From assembly GCA_964607915.1 (NCBI GenBank), contig CAZSMU010000020.1:1-36883 (forward strand): 36,883 nucleotides of DNA, written 5' to 3'. Source of the DNA: JADJPL01 sp964607915. GTDB lineage: Bacteria; Bacteroidota; Bacteroidia; Chitinophagales; Saprospiraceae. Shown here one piece after another: positions 16,643-24,881 of this stretch. The notes beneath the pieces were generated by a model. The model saw only the letters and a list, made by a program, of their open reading frames with translations, ran no database searches and was not told the DNA's origin. How positions within the stretch are numbered: the stretch's first letter is position 1; every line of letters starts with the position of its first letter. The position numbers were made by a program, and so were the translations under genes.

Positions 16643-17065
16643 ATGGCCTACTGGTTGGTAAAATCCGAGCCGTTTGTATATAGCTTCGAACGATTGCTCG
16701 AGGAAAAAAGGGTAGTGTGGGACGGGGTGCGCAACTACATGGCCCGCAACTATCTGAGGGACATGAAAAAAGGAGACCGGGTACTTTTTTACCACAGCCG
16801 GGAAGGATTGGAAGTGGTCGGTGTTTGCGAAGTGTTGCAGGAACACTATCCCGACCCAAGCGCCGACGGCGGCGACTGGTCGGCAGTGGACCTGGCACCG
16901 GTCATGGCCCTGCCGCGGCCCGTTCCCCTGAAACAAATCAAAACAACCCCCGAACTTCAAAATATCGGCCTGGTGCGCATGGGCCGCTTGTCCGTTATGC
17001 CCCTGACCGGGGAGGAGTATGAAAAAATACTGGAATTAGCCCGGGAAGGGTCAGGGAGCCAATAG
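16643..17065 (+). CDS. EVE domain-containing protein
   Basis: Small soluble protein of 140 residues made of a single EVE domain, a PUA-like fold thought to bind modified nucleobases in DNA or RNA. The typical signatures are AYWLVKSEPFVYSFERL at the N-terminus, VVWDGVRNYMARNYLRDMKK (the W-G-RNY-ARN core) and GDRVLFYHS. The ATG at 16643 gives the standard MAYWLVKSEP start, whereas the frame remains open upstream to 16583 inside the methyltransferase gene. Its place 8 nt behind an RNA methyltransferase fits a role in reading or handling modified bases, but this is inference. Confidence 0.9.
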   Translation: MAYWLVKSEPFVYSFERLLEEKRVVWDGVRNYMARNYLRDMKKGDRVLFYHSREGLEVVGVCEVLQEHYPDPSADGGDWSAVDLAPVMALPRPVPLKQIKTTPELQNIGLVRMGRLSVMPLTGEEYEKILELAREGSGSQ

Positions 17066-17097
17066 GGTTGTGGTAGGGGTCAGCGAAAAAGAAAGTT

Positions 17098-18492
17098 ATG
17101 GCGTTTTTTTCTTCCAAAGAGGAACTCATCAATTTCAGGTCGTCCAACTGGTTCGAACAGTATCTCGCTTTCCGTCTCGAGCACCCGGCAAGCCTGGACA
17201 TCCCGGATCCTGTTCAGTTTGGATTGAGCGAAGACCAGGTTCGGGAGGTGCAAATCCTTCAAAACCCGCTCTACGCTATGTTGCTGCACAGCGGCATCGT
17301 CTATGGGTTTCCTTTCCTCTCTCCGTTTACGCCGGCGCCACCGGGCGATTATGAAGATCGCTGGAGAACGAAGCTCATCCTTCTCGATACAATCTTGTTC
17401 AGTACCCTGGAAGACCTCAAACTACGCGATGGGGCCCGGTCTAATTACCGGGAGCATTTACAGGAAGCGGGCGACCTGATTCGCGCCTACTACCGGGGCA
17501 TCCTTTCTGCGCATGCCGGCGAAGAAGTGTTCAGCATAGAGCAGCAGTTGGCCCATCGGGTCATGTTCCACCGAAACTGGTTGGACTGGCGGCGCACGGG
17601 GATCAATGCACATCTTTTCTGGGACTGGTTCTTTTTTCAGCTCTACATGCGCGAAGCGGTGAGGGGAAGAGGGAGGGATTTCGACTTCGAAGCCCTGATA
17701 GCAGAAAAGAAGGCTATGAAGTGGCTTTCCATGCAACTCATCGCCGCCGCCGCCCACTCCGACCGGAAAGTGAAGCGGCGGGAGGGAATACTGGCGCATC
17801 ATTTTCAGAAATCAGCGCAGTTCTTTTCCCAGGGGGAACGCGATCGCCTGGAGCGCATGTTCGAAAAAGGAGTCGCCCTCGACGAGCTCCACTTCCCCGA
17901 AACAGAGTGGATGGCCAAGCGCTACTGGCTCGACCTGAGCTTATTGGTCATCTATGCGGATAAAGAAATCCACGAGGCGGAAGATGATTTCCTGCACCGG
18001 CTGATGCACCGGCTTGGCCTGCCTGAGACGGAGCTGACGGAAAGCAAGCTGGCGTTGGGGGGCTTCCTGTTGCGCTTTGGCAGAAAAATGCCGTTCATCA
18101 GCGGGCGCAAAAGCAGTCTTGCCTTGATTGGCCAGGCATTGGCCCAGAATTTCTCCAAAATGCAGAAAGCAACCCACGCCGAATATAAGGAGACGCTGGA
18201 CATGGCCGTGACACTCGGCCGGCTGCTGCAGCACCAGGTGGGCCTGGGCAAGGGAAAGTCGCTCCCGAGCGAAGAGGAAATTAAGGCGGCGTTCAATCAG
18301 ATTAAAGACCTGCCCAAGTTCCTTCCCTTTTTTACCATCATATTCGTACCCGTGCCGGGTATTACGGAACTGTATCTGCTGCTGGCCTATTCCATCGAAC
18401 GCCTTTCCGGGGATTCCCTGCGTCTGCTGCCCTCGCACTTTTCCAAAATGGTCAAAGGGGAGAAAGACCCTGAAGAAGAATCAGACCAATAA
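17098..18492 (+). CDS. LETM1-related, TerB-like domain protein
   Basis: 464 residues. It resembles the Bacteroidota proteins annotated as LETM1-related biofilm-associated proteins. The first 200 residues are unassigned and helical. Residues about 207-320 look like a TerB-type helical domain with two acidic half-motifs, AAAAHSDRKVKRREG and VIYADKEIHEAEDDFL, which could bind a metal. Near residues 401-450, LPKFLPFFTIIFVPVPGITE then LYLLLAYSIERLSGD and LLPSHFSKM resemble the LETM1 ribosome-binding-like domain with its hydrophobic segment. Function is not established. Membrane association and ion or stress handling are guesses from the domains. It begins 32 nt after the EVE gene, and its last 12 nt overlap the convergent ilvA end. 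The ATG at 17098 has no clear ribosome-binding site. Confidence 0.8.
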   Translation: MAFFSSKEELINFRSSNWFEQYLAFRLEHPASLDIPDPVQFGLSEDQVREVQILQNPLYAMLLHSGIVYGFPFLSPFTPAPPGDYEDRWRTKLILLDTILFSTLEDLKLRDGARSNYREHLQEAGDLIRAYYRGILSAHAGEEVFSIEQQLAHRVMFHRNWLDWRRTGINAHLFWDWFFFQLYMREAVRGRGRDFDFEALIAEKKAMKWLSMQLIAAAAHSDRKVKRREGILAHHFQKSAQFFSQGERDRLERMFEKGVALDELHFPETEWMAKRYWLDLSLLVIYADKEIHEAEDDFLHRLMHRLGLPETELTESKLALGGFLLRFGRKMPFISGRKSSLALIGQALAQNFSKMQKATHAEYKETLDMAVTLGRLLQHQVGLGKGKSLPSEEEIKAAFNQIKDLPKFLPFFTIIFVPVPGITELYLLLAYSIERLSGDSLRLLPSHFSKMVKGEKDPEEESDQ

Positions 18493-19752
18493 GTCAAAGA
18501 GCATAGCGCTGTCGTTGACCGTCTGAAAACTGATGTGGTACTGTTCCATGCGCCGGAGCAGGCCCTCGTAGTCTTCCTTTTTCTGTACTTGTATGCCTAC
18601 GAGTGCAGGTCCGGAGTCGCGGTTGTACTTTTTGGTGTATTCGAAGTGGGTGATGTCATCGCTGGGGCCGAGTACATAGTTCAGGAACTCCCGCAAAGCG
18701 CCGGCCCGCTGTGGAAAACGAATGACAAAATAGTGTTTGAGGCCTTCGTACAGCAGGGCACGCTCGCGGATTTCTTCCGTGCGCGTAATGTCGTTGTTGC
18801 CGCCGCTGACGACACAGACCACACATTTTCCTTTGATTTGCTCCCGGTACTGGTCGAGTGCGGCAATAGAAAGGGCTCCTGCTGGTTCGACGATGATGCC
18901 TTCTTCGCTGTACAAATGGAGCATGGTGCTGCAGACTTTGCCCTCCTCCACCACCAGTAGGTCATCGGTTACCTGGCGGGCGATTTGGAAGGTCCTTTCC
19001 CCAACCCGTTTGACGGCTGCCCCATCTACAAAGGGATCTATGCGGTCCAGGGTGACCACTTTGCCCGACTCGAGGGCCGACTTCATCGAGGGGGCCCCGG
19101 CGGGCTCGATGCCAATGATTTTTGTATGGGGGCTCACCTGTTTGAAAAAACTGCCCAATCCGGATAAGAGGCCGCCGCCGCCTACTGGTACAAACACATA
19201 GTCAATCTCTTGCGGACAGGTCTCCAGGATTTCCAGTGCTACGGTTGCCTGCCCTTCAATCACCCTTTCATTATCAAATGGGTGGACAAAGACCTTTCCT
19301 TCTTTTTGCGCGTATTCGATCGCCTTGGAGTACGCATCATCGAACGTATCGCCTGTCAGGACGATTTCGACAAATTCTTTTCCAAAAAGTTTGACTTTGT
19401 TGATTTTCTGCTGTGGCGTGACGCTGGGCATGTAGATTCTGCCCCTGGTTTCCAGCTTTCGGCAGGCTAAGGCGACACCCTGTGCGTGGTTGCCGGCACT
19501 GGCACAGACCACCCCCTGGCGCAGGATTTCCGGGGATAAAGTACACATGAGGTTGTACGCCCCTCGAATTTTATAGGAGCGTACAACCTGCTGGTCTTCC
19601 CGTTTGAGCAGGATGGTGCAGCCAAATTTTTCGGAAAGGTGCTCATTGAGCTGCAGGGGGGTAGCGTCTGCAACCCCATTCAAGCGCACTTTTGCCTGAT
19701 AAACAGCGGATACCCGGACCAGGCCCGGGATTTCCTGAACTTCTGCGACCAT
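18481..19752 (-). CDS. ilvA: Threonine ammonia-lyase (threonine dehydratase)
   Basis: PLP enzyme that converts threonine to 2-oxobutanoate, the first committed step of isoleucine synthesis. It has the PLP lysine motif REDQQVVRSYKIRGAYN and the phosphate-binding loop VPVGGGGLLSGLG. The C-terminal ACT-like regulatory segment runs from YFVIRFPQRAGALREFLNYV to HISFQTVNDSAMLFDLLV. At 423 residues it is the short form with a single regulatory domain. I chose the ATG at 19752 (MVAEVQEIPGL). The frame is open further upstream to 19908, but that stretch lies within ilvC and has a biased, low-complexity composition. It starts 10 nt after ilvC stops, so it is co-transcribed. Its stop overlaps the convergent LETM1/TerB gene by 12 nt. 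Confidence 0.93.
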   Translation of the reverse strand: MVAEVQEIPGLVRVSAVYQAKVRLNGVADATPLQLNEHLSEKFGCTILLKREDQQVVRSYKIRGAYNLMCTLSPEILRQGVVCASAGNHAQGVALACRKLETRGRIYMPSVTPQQKINKVKLFGKEFVEIVLTGDTFDDAYSKAIEYAQKEGKVFVHPFDNERVIEGQATVALEILETCPQEIDYVFVPVGGGGLLSGLGSFFKQVSPHTKIIGIEPAGAPSMKSALESGKVVTLDRIDPFVDGAAVKRVGERTFQIARQVTDDLLVVEEGKVCSTMLHLYSEEGIIVEPAGALSIAALDQYREQIKGKCVVCVVSGGNNDITRTEEIRERALLYEGLKHYFVIRFPQRAGALREFLNYVLGPSDDITHFEYTKKYNRDSGPALVGIQVQKKEDYEGLLRRMEQYHISFQTVNDSAMLFDLLV

Positions 19753-19762
19753 CCGTATGGGA

Positions 19763-20815
19763 TTATTCCCCTTGCGCTTCCGGGCGGAGGCTGCGCACCG
19801 CGCGGCCTGCCTGCCACATTTCGCTGTCGTGGAGTTGTTTGAGTTCGACTTCGAGTTTTTCGCGGTAATCGGGCTGGCTGTTGGAATCAATGGAGCGCTG
19901 GGCTTCATTGCCGGAAGCTACACTGTCGTAGAGCTCTTCAAATACCGGGGATACCGCATCGCGGAATTTCTGCCACCAGTCCAGGGCACCGCGCTGCGCA
20001 GTGGTGGAGCAGTTGGCGTACATCCAGTCCATACCGTTTTCCGCTACCAGAGGCATGAGGCTCTGCGTGAGCTCCTCTACCGTTTCGTTGAATGCCTCGG
20101 AGGGGCTGTGGCCTCTCTTGCGCAGGCAATCGTATTGCGCAGCAAATATGCCCTGTATAGCGCCCATGAGCGTGCCGCGTTCGCCGGTCAGGTCGCTGAA
20201 CACTTCTTTCTGGAAGGTCGTTTCGAAAAGGTATCCGGAGCCTATGCCGATGCCCAGGGCAATGGCGCGGTGACGGGCGTTGCCCGTCGCGTCCTGGTGT
20301 ACTGCAAAGCTGGAGTTGAGGCCTCTGCCCGCCACGAACAGGCGGCGCAGGGAAGTGCCCGATCCTTTGGGGGCTACCAGGATGACATCTACATCGGCAG
20401 GGGGGATGATCCCCGTGCGCTCTTTGTACGTGATGCCGAAGCCGTGGGAAAAGTACAGCGCTTTGCCAGCGGTGAGGTGGGGCTTCAGGGCCGGCCATAC
20501 GGCAATTTGGGCTGCATCAGACAGGAGGTACTGCACAATAGTGGCGCGTTCGGCTGCTTCTTCAATAGAGAAAAGGGTTTCGCCGGGTACCCATCCATCT
20601 TCGACGGCTTTGTCCCAGGTAGCAGAGGGGAAGCGCTGCCCAATGATTACGTTGAACCCGTTGTCGCGCAGGTTGAGGGCCTGCCCGGGGCCTTGTACGC
20701 CGTATCCTATGATGGCGATGACGTCGTCAGCCAGGATTTCATGTGCTTTTTCAAGAGGGAATTCTTCCCGGGTGACCACATTTTCTTGCGTTCCGCCAAA
20801 GTTGATGCTTGCCAT
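19763..20815 (-). CDS. ilvC: Ketol-acid reductoisomerase, fungal-like class I form
   Basis: Isomerises and reduces acetolactate or acetohydroxybutyrate with NADPH and Mg2+ in valine/isoleucine synthesis. Visible are the Rossmann motif IIGYGVQGPGQALNLRDNG, the active-site histidine in YFSHGFGI, lysine in VAPKGSGTSLR, the metal ligands in FSDLTGERGTLMG and EAFNETVEELTQSL, and the serine in NCSTTAQRGALDWW. At 350 residues it is the short (class I) enzyme. The C-terminal run SNSQPDYREKLEVEL, then MWQAGRAVRSLRPE, is strikingly like the yeast/fungal mitochondrial enzyme as I remember it. The ATG at 20815 fits the family start. ilvA follows at 10 nt. Confidence 0.95.
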   Translation of the reverse strand: MASINFGGTQENVVTREEFPLEKAHEILADDVIAIIGYGVQGPGQALNLRDNGFNVIIGQRFPSATWDKAVEDGWVPGETLFSIEEAAERATIVQYLLSDAAQIAVWPALKPHLTAGKALYFSHGFGITYKERTGIIPPADVDVILVAPKGSGTSLRRLFVAGRGLNSSFAVHQDATGNARHRAIALGIGIGSGYLFETTFQKEVFSDLTGERGTLMGAIQGIFAAQYDCLRKRGHSPSEAFNETVEELTQSLMPLVAENGMDWMYANCSTTAQRGALDWWQKFRDAVSPVFEELYDSVASGNEAQRSIDSNSQPDYREKLEVELKQLHDSEMWQAGRAVRSLRPEAQGE

Positions 20816-20852
20816 AAGATTTAATCAAATTTTACAATGTTATGAATCTGGG

Positions 20853-20860
20853 TAAAGGTA
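20853..20860 (-). promoter_or_regulatory. Possible -7 element TACCTTTA for ilvC-ilvA
   Basis: One mismatch from TAnnTTTG, 37 nt before the ilvC ATG and downstream of the terminator-like hairpin at 20884-20923, so it is well placed to drive ilvC-ilvA. No -33 TTG is clear. Confidence 0.25.
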
Positions 20861-20883
20861 CGCCCCCCGCTGTGCATATCGGG

Positions 20884-20923
20884 AAAAAGCCACCTCGAAT
20901 TGCGCGCAATTTTAGAGGTTTTT
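20884..20923 (-). terminator. Rho-independent terminator after the DUF6089-like gene
   Basis: The perfect core AATTGCGCGCAATT is extended by ACCTC/GAGGT arms (20892-20919). On the minus strand it is followed by GGCTTTTT. It begins about 25-30 nt after the stop of the outer-membrane protein gene and precedes ilvC, so it likely separates the two transcripts. The stem is also flanked by a T-run on the plus strand. Confidence 0.6.
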
Positions 20924-20947
20924 ACAACTTCAAAAATCAGGAAGAAC

Positions 20948-21802
20948 CTAAAACTTGTAGCAGGGAACATCGCCTTTTCTGCTGAGCACTCTTCCAAACA
21001 TCCGGTAGGACAGCGCCAGCCCCGCAGTGTAGTACCAGTCGGTGAAAATCCCTCCCCGTCGGTAAACCAGATTGTTGGGGGCGATATCCGGGCTGATGGC
21101 AGGGTTGCTGATGTAGGCGGCCAAGGCGCCCCGCGCAAGCAAAATGTCCCAGTACCCGACGTCCTGGGAAGAGACGTCGTCCAGATAATCGGTCTGCGAA
21201 CGCCGGCCAATCAATTCAACGCCTACGCCCCAGCGATCATTGAGTGCAAAGTGTATCCCACCGCCCACCGGCACGCTGAGCTGAAAAGGAGAGTAGGGCT
21301 CCGGATAGCCGGCCAGCCCCTGGCCCTCGGTACCCAGCGGCCGAAGCCGGATTTCCTGCCCGTCGAGGCTAAGCCGGGGGTCGAAGTAAAAACCCGCCGC
21401 ACCAAAAGCGACGTATGGGGAAATCCGCACATTGCCCGCATAGAGGTTGAATATCCGCCATTCCCCCATCAGGCTCATTTCTCCGATGGGGGAATAGAAA
21501 AAGAGCCCGTTGTCAAGAGTACCCGCGGCACGGGCTTCATTGCCGGCTACGCGCGCATACGTGAACCCCGAACGGACGCTGAGCGCGTTGGAAACGCGCA
21601 TCCGCAGGAAAAGCCCCCCACTGAGGCCGGCATCTTCGAGGTAGGAAGCCCAGTCGCCGGATAAGTCCCCGCTGTAAAAGGCCAGGCCGCCGGTGGCACC
21701 GATTTCAAAACTTTGCGCCCCGGTCAAAAAAGGCAGAAGGCCGAAAAGCGCGATAAAGAGTGGTCTGCGCATGCGTTTTTTCGTATGTTTTGCAACTATC
21801 AT
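20948..21802 (-). CDS. Outer-membrane beta-barrel protein, DUF6089-like
   Basis: 284 residues with a signal peptide (MRRPLFIALFGLLPFLTGAQ) followed directly by SFEIGATGGLAFYSGDLSGD, typical of the Bacteroidota DUF6089-type small barrels. The rest alternates polar and aromatic residues in beta strands (ISPYVAFGAAGFYFDP; WGVGVELIGRRSQTDYLDDV), with a conserved-looking YLDDVSS turn. Two starts are possible, ATG at 21802 or at 21772 (MRRPLF). The latter gives the cleaner signal peptide. It is expected in the outer membrane. The function is unknown, though a lipid or envelope role is suggested by the neighbouring ABC exporter and LptD block. It is divergent from the ABC transporter, with 93 nt between them. 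Confidence 0.78.
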   Translation of the reverse strand: MIVAKHTKKRMRRPLFIALFGLLPFLTGAQSFEIGATGGLAFYSGDLSGDWASYLEDAGLSGGLFLRMRVSNALSVRSGFTYARVAGNEARAAGTLDNGLFFYSPIGEMSLMGEWRIFNLYAGNVRISPYVAFGAAGFYFDPRLSLDGQEIRLRPLGTEGQGLAGYPEPYSPFQLSVPVGGGIHFALNDRWGVGVELIGRRSQTDYLDDVSSQDVGYWDILLARGALAAYISNPAISPDIAPNNLVYRRGGIFTDWYYTAGLALSYRMFGRVLSRKGDVPCYKF

Positions 21803-21895
21803 TAGGAAACGTTGTATTTAGAGCGATAAGTGCATACCGGTAATCCCAATTAGGGCTTCGGCGGCAATATATTCTGAATTTTATAGATTTTTCAC

Positions 21896-23701
21896 ATGGC
21901 CATGCAAAAACAAAGCGGCGAAGCAGAGCAGAAAGAAAGGGCGCGTTTTGATAAAAAGCAGTTCAAACGCTCCTTGCAAGTGTTCGCCTACCTGTTGCCC
22001 TACCGTTGGTCCTTCGCCTTGGGGATGTTCTTCTTGTTTGCGGGCAGCCTGCTGTTCCTGGCAATCATGAAACTGCCCGGGGAGATGTTCAACATCGTTT
22101 CCGGGGAGTCGCGCTACGGATTGTCCCTGACGCAGGTGTTCTTGCTGCTCCTGCTGCTGCTGGGTGTCCAGAGTGTCTTGTCGTATTTCCGGGTACAGCT
22201 TTTTGCGATCGTCAGCGAAAAAAGCATGGCCTCCCTGCGGGCAGAGCTCTATGAAAAACTGGTTTCGCTGGGCATCCCTTTCCTGGAATCCCGACGGATC
22301 GGCGAACTGACGAGCAGGATGACCAACGACGTGACCCAGGTACAAGGCGTATTTTCAGTCACCCTGGCCGAGTTCCTGCGGCAGTTGATCGTTCTGCTGG
22401 GCGGCGTGGGCATCATCATCTTTTCTATGCCGCGGGTAGCGCTCACTATGTTGGCCACCTTCCCGGTAGTAGTGGTCCTGGCCATGTTTTTCGGACGGCA
22501 TATCCGTCGCTTGATGAAATCGCGCCAGGACCAGTTGGCCAGCACAAACGTCGTGGTGGAAGAAACCATGCAGGCGATACAAACCGTGAAGGCCTATACC
22601 AACGAAGCGCTGGAGGTGAAGCGCTACCGGAAGGCCCTCGACGAATCGGTGCGCGTTTCGCTGAAATCGGCACACATGCGCGGCCTGTTTGCTGCCTTTA
22701 TCATCTTCTTCATGTTCGGTGCTTTGTTCTTTATCATGTGGAGGGCGGCTTTGATGGTCCAATCCGGTGATATGCTCAAAGGCGACCTCGTGGACTTCGT
22801 GGTCTTCACCGGGATTATCGGGGGCGCCATTGCAAGCCTGGGAACGTTCTATACGGAATTGGTATCCGCTATGGGCGCAACCGAGCGGATACTGGATATC
22901 CTCGGGCAGCCGTCCGAACTGGACGTCCGGGAAGCGCCCCAAAAGGAGGCGCCGGGGCGTTTCAGAGGGGAGATTTCCTTTGAAGGGATTCATTTTACCT
23001 ATCCTTCCCGTCCGGATATGCCGGTCTTGAAGGGTATTGATCTGCATATCAAACCTGGCCAACAGGTGGCTTTGGTAGGGGCGAGCGGCGCTGGGAAAAC
23101 GACTATCATGCAGTTGTTGCTGCGCTTTTACCAGCCGGAAAGCGGTGAAATCCGGGTGGATGGCCGCTCCATCCAGGAATATGGTATCCGGGAGTATCGG
23201 AGCAATCTGGCCGTAGTCCCACAGGAAGTACTGCTTTTTGGCGGCACTATCCGCGACAACATCCGGTATGGCCGGCAGGATGCTACGGAGGAAGAAGTGG
23301 TAGAGGCCGCCCGCAAAGCAAATGCATGGGAGTTCATTGCGTCTTTCCCCGACGGCCTGGATACCCTGGTCGGTGAACGGGGCATCAAGCTATCAGGAGG
23401 CCAGCGGCAGCGCATCGCCATCGCCCGCGCCATTCTCAAGGACCCGGCTATCTTGTTGCTGGATGAAGCGACCTCTTCCCTGGATGCGGAGTCAGAGCGC
23501 CTGGTACAGGAAGCGCTGAACGAACTGTTGAAAGGACGTACCTCGATCATCATCGCCCACCGACTGGCTACCATTCGCGACGTGGACTGTATTTACGTAC
23601 TCGAGGGAGGGCGTATCCTCGAGCAGGGTACCCACGAAGAACTCACCCGCAAAGAAAACGGCGCATACAACACCCTGGCAAGGTTGCAGTTTGAGTTTTA
23701 G
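21896..23701 (+). CDS. ABC exporter, fused permease and ATPase (MsbA/ABCB-like)
   Basis: Homodimeric half-transporter of 601 residues. The N-terminal six-helix exporter domain (about residues 35-320) includes ELTSRMTNDVTQVQGVFS, a typical coupling region. The nucleotide-binding domain has Walker A GASGAGKTT near residue 395, the Q-loop in VVPQEVLLFGGTIRDNI, the signature LSGGQRQRIAIARA, Walker B ILLLDEATSSLD and the H-loop IIAHRLAT. MsbA-type proteins flip lipid A precursors, but similar half-transporters export many lipids or drugs, so the substrate is unassigned. ATG at 21896 or 21902 are both possible. It converges on the MCE gene with 17 nt between stops. Confidence 0.93.
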   Translation: MAMQKQSGEAEQKERARFDKKQFKRSLQVFAYLLPYRWSFALGMFFLFAGSLLFLAIMKLPGEMFNIVSGESRYGLSLTQVFLLLLLLLGVQSVLSYFRVQLFAIVSEKSMASLRAELYEKLVSLGIPFLESRRIGELTSRMTNDVTQVQGVFSVTLAEFLRQLIVLLGGVGIIIFSMPRVALTMLATFPVVVVLAMFFGRHIRRLMKSRQDQLASTNVVVEETMQAIQTVKAYTNEALEVKRYRKALDESVRVSLKSAHMRGLFAAFIIFFMFGALFFIMWRAALMVQSGDMLKGDLVDFVVFTGIIGGAIASLGTFYTELVSAMGATERILDILGQPSELDVREAPQKEAPGRFRGEISFEGIHFTYPSRPDMPVLKGIDLHIKPGQQVALVGASGAGKTTIMQLLLRFYQPESGEIRVDGRSIQEYGIREYRSNLAVVPQEVLLFGGTIRDNIRYGRQDATEEEVVEAARKANAWEFIASFPDGLDTLVGERGIKLSGGQRQRIAIARAILKDPAILLLDEATSSLDAESERLVQEALNELLKGRTSIIIAHRLATIRDVDCIYVLEGGRILEQGTHEELTRKENGAYNTLARLQFEF

Positions 23702-23718
23702 CGCAGGTCCGGGACAGA

Positions 23719-24780
23719 CTAGTTTCCGCTATCCGGTTTGGTGGTGCTTTGCTGGGCATCCTGGCGATCGAATCGCTTTACCTTAGCCCTGCTCTTCAGC
23801 GGGATGTAGCGGTAGGGGCGTTCCTGGAAGTCCGTGACGAGCGAATCGGCGCGCTGGCCCAATCCACTGAGGTCTTCGTAGAGTTTTTCGTCGTGCAGGA
23901 GTTTTCCGAGCGAGCCCTTGCCCTGGTTTACATCGTCCATGATGGTATTGATGCCATTGAACGTCTGATCGGCAGACTGGACCGTTTTTTTCAGCCCTCC
24001 CAGGGTGGCATCGAGTTCAGCCATGGTTTTTTCGAGGTTCACCTTGTCGAGTTGTCCACTGAACTTCTCGGCGTTGGCGATGAGGCTGCTGATGCGGGCG
24101 TTGCTGGCTGCGATATTTTGGCTGATGCTGCGCATGTTTCGCAGGGAACCCGAGATATCGCCGGACGAGTTGGCCATGAGCGCATCGAGTTGCGCGGTCG
24201 AGCTGTTGAGGTTAGCCAATGTGCCCTGGAGGTCGCGCAGGCTTTCAGCCAAAGGCCCCTGGGCATCTTTGCTGAGGAGCTGCCGGTTTAAGGAATCCAA
24301 TATCCCTTTCAAGCCAGACTGGACGATGGAAAGATAGGTGTCGAGCTCATCTGGGCTGACCATGGAGCCCAGCATCCCGAAGACCCGCCCCTGGATATAA
24401 TCCCCGCTTTGGGCGCAATCCTCGCCGCTGCAAGCTTCTTTGTAGCGCAGTGCAACCGACTTCCCGCCCATAAGTCCTTCTTCCCGAAGTTCTGCCAGGG
24501 TACTTTTGGGGATGCGAACATCCTTCTCCAGGCTCAGGGTGACCAGCACGTTGTCTTTGCTCATCACGGGCTGTATTTCAGAGACGAAGCCCACCTGCAC
24601 CCCGTTTATAGTGACCGGGGTGGACAATTTCAAAAGGCTTACATTGTCGTATTCGACATAATAGATATTGGAGCGTTTCAGCAGGTTTCGGCCTTGTATG
24701 AACTTGTAGCCCCAGAAGGCCAGGGCTAATGCGGTGGCGGCGAGCAGGCCAATTTTTACTTCGTTGGAAAAGATTTTCAT
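23719..24780 (-). CDS. MlaD-family MCE protein
   Basis: Single-pass inner-membrane protein of 353 residues with a periplasmic MCE domain, a family that forms hexameric rings or tubes carrying lipids between membranes. After MKIFSNEVKIG comes one hydrophobic helix (LLAATALALAFWGYKFI). The MCE domain follows (about residues 38-120: VEYDNVSLLKLSTPVTINGV then PKSTLAELREEGLMGGKSV). The rest is long helical, probably coiled coil, with repeated LANLNSSTAQLDALM-like and MAELDATLGGLKKTVQS stretches. I chose the ATG at 24780. The frame is open upstream but those residues precede the natural N-terminus. No permease or ATPase (MlaE/MlaF) is adjacent. It follows the amidase after 101 nt, and such amidase-MCE pairs next to lptD recur in Bacteroidota. 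Confidence 0.9.
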   Translation of the reverse strand: MKIFSNEVKIGLLAATALALAFWGYKFIQGRNLLKRSNIYYVEYDNVSLLKLSTPVTINGVQVGFVSEIQPVMSKDNVLVTLSLEKDVRIPKSTLAELREEGLMGGKSVALRYKEACSGEDCAQSGDYIQGRVFGMLGSMVSPDELDTYLSIVQSGLKGILDSLNRQLLSKDAQGPLAESLRDLQGTLANLNSSTAQLDALMANSSGDISGSLRNMRSISQNIAASNARISSLIANAEKFSGQLDKVNLEKTMAELDATLGGLKKTVQSADQTFNGINTIMDDVNQGKGSLGKLLHDEKLYEDLSGLGQRADSLVTDFQERPYRYIPLKSRAKVKRFDRQDAQQSTTKPDSGN

Positions 24781-24827
24781 TTTCAATGTATTGTGCCGTA
24801 TGTGGCGGACGAATGCGAAAAATCGCC

Positions 24828-24835
24828 CAAAGTTA
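24828..24835 (-). promoter_or_regulatory. Candidate -7 element TAACTTTG for the MCE gene
   Basis: Exact TAnnTTTG match, 47 nt before the MCE ATG and after the amidase stop. It suggests that the MCE gene has its own promoter besides any read-through from the amidase. No TTG at -33. Confidence 0.4.
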
Positions 24836-24881
24836 TACCAGAATTCACAGAATATGGCGAAAACAGCGCACAGATTGGCGT

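Noticed and set aside
19753..19908. N-terminal extension of IlvA
   Set aside because: The extra residues lie fully within ilvC on the same strand in another frame and are low-complexity. The 423-residue form matches the family.
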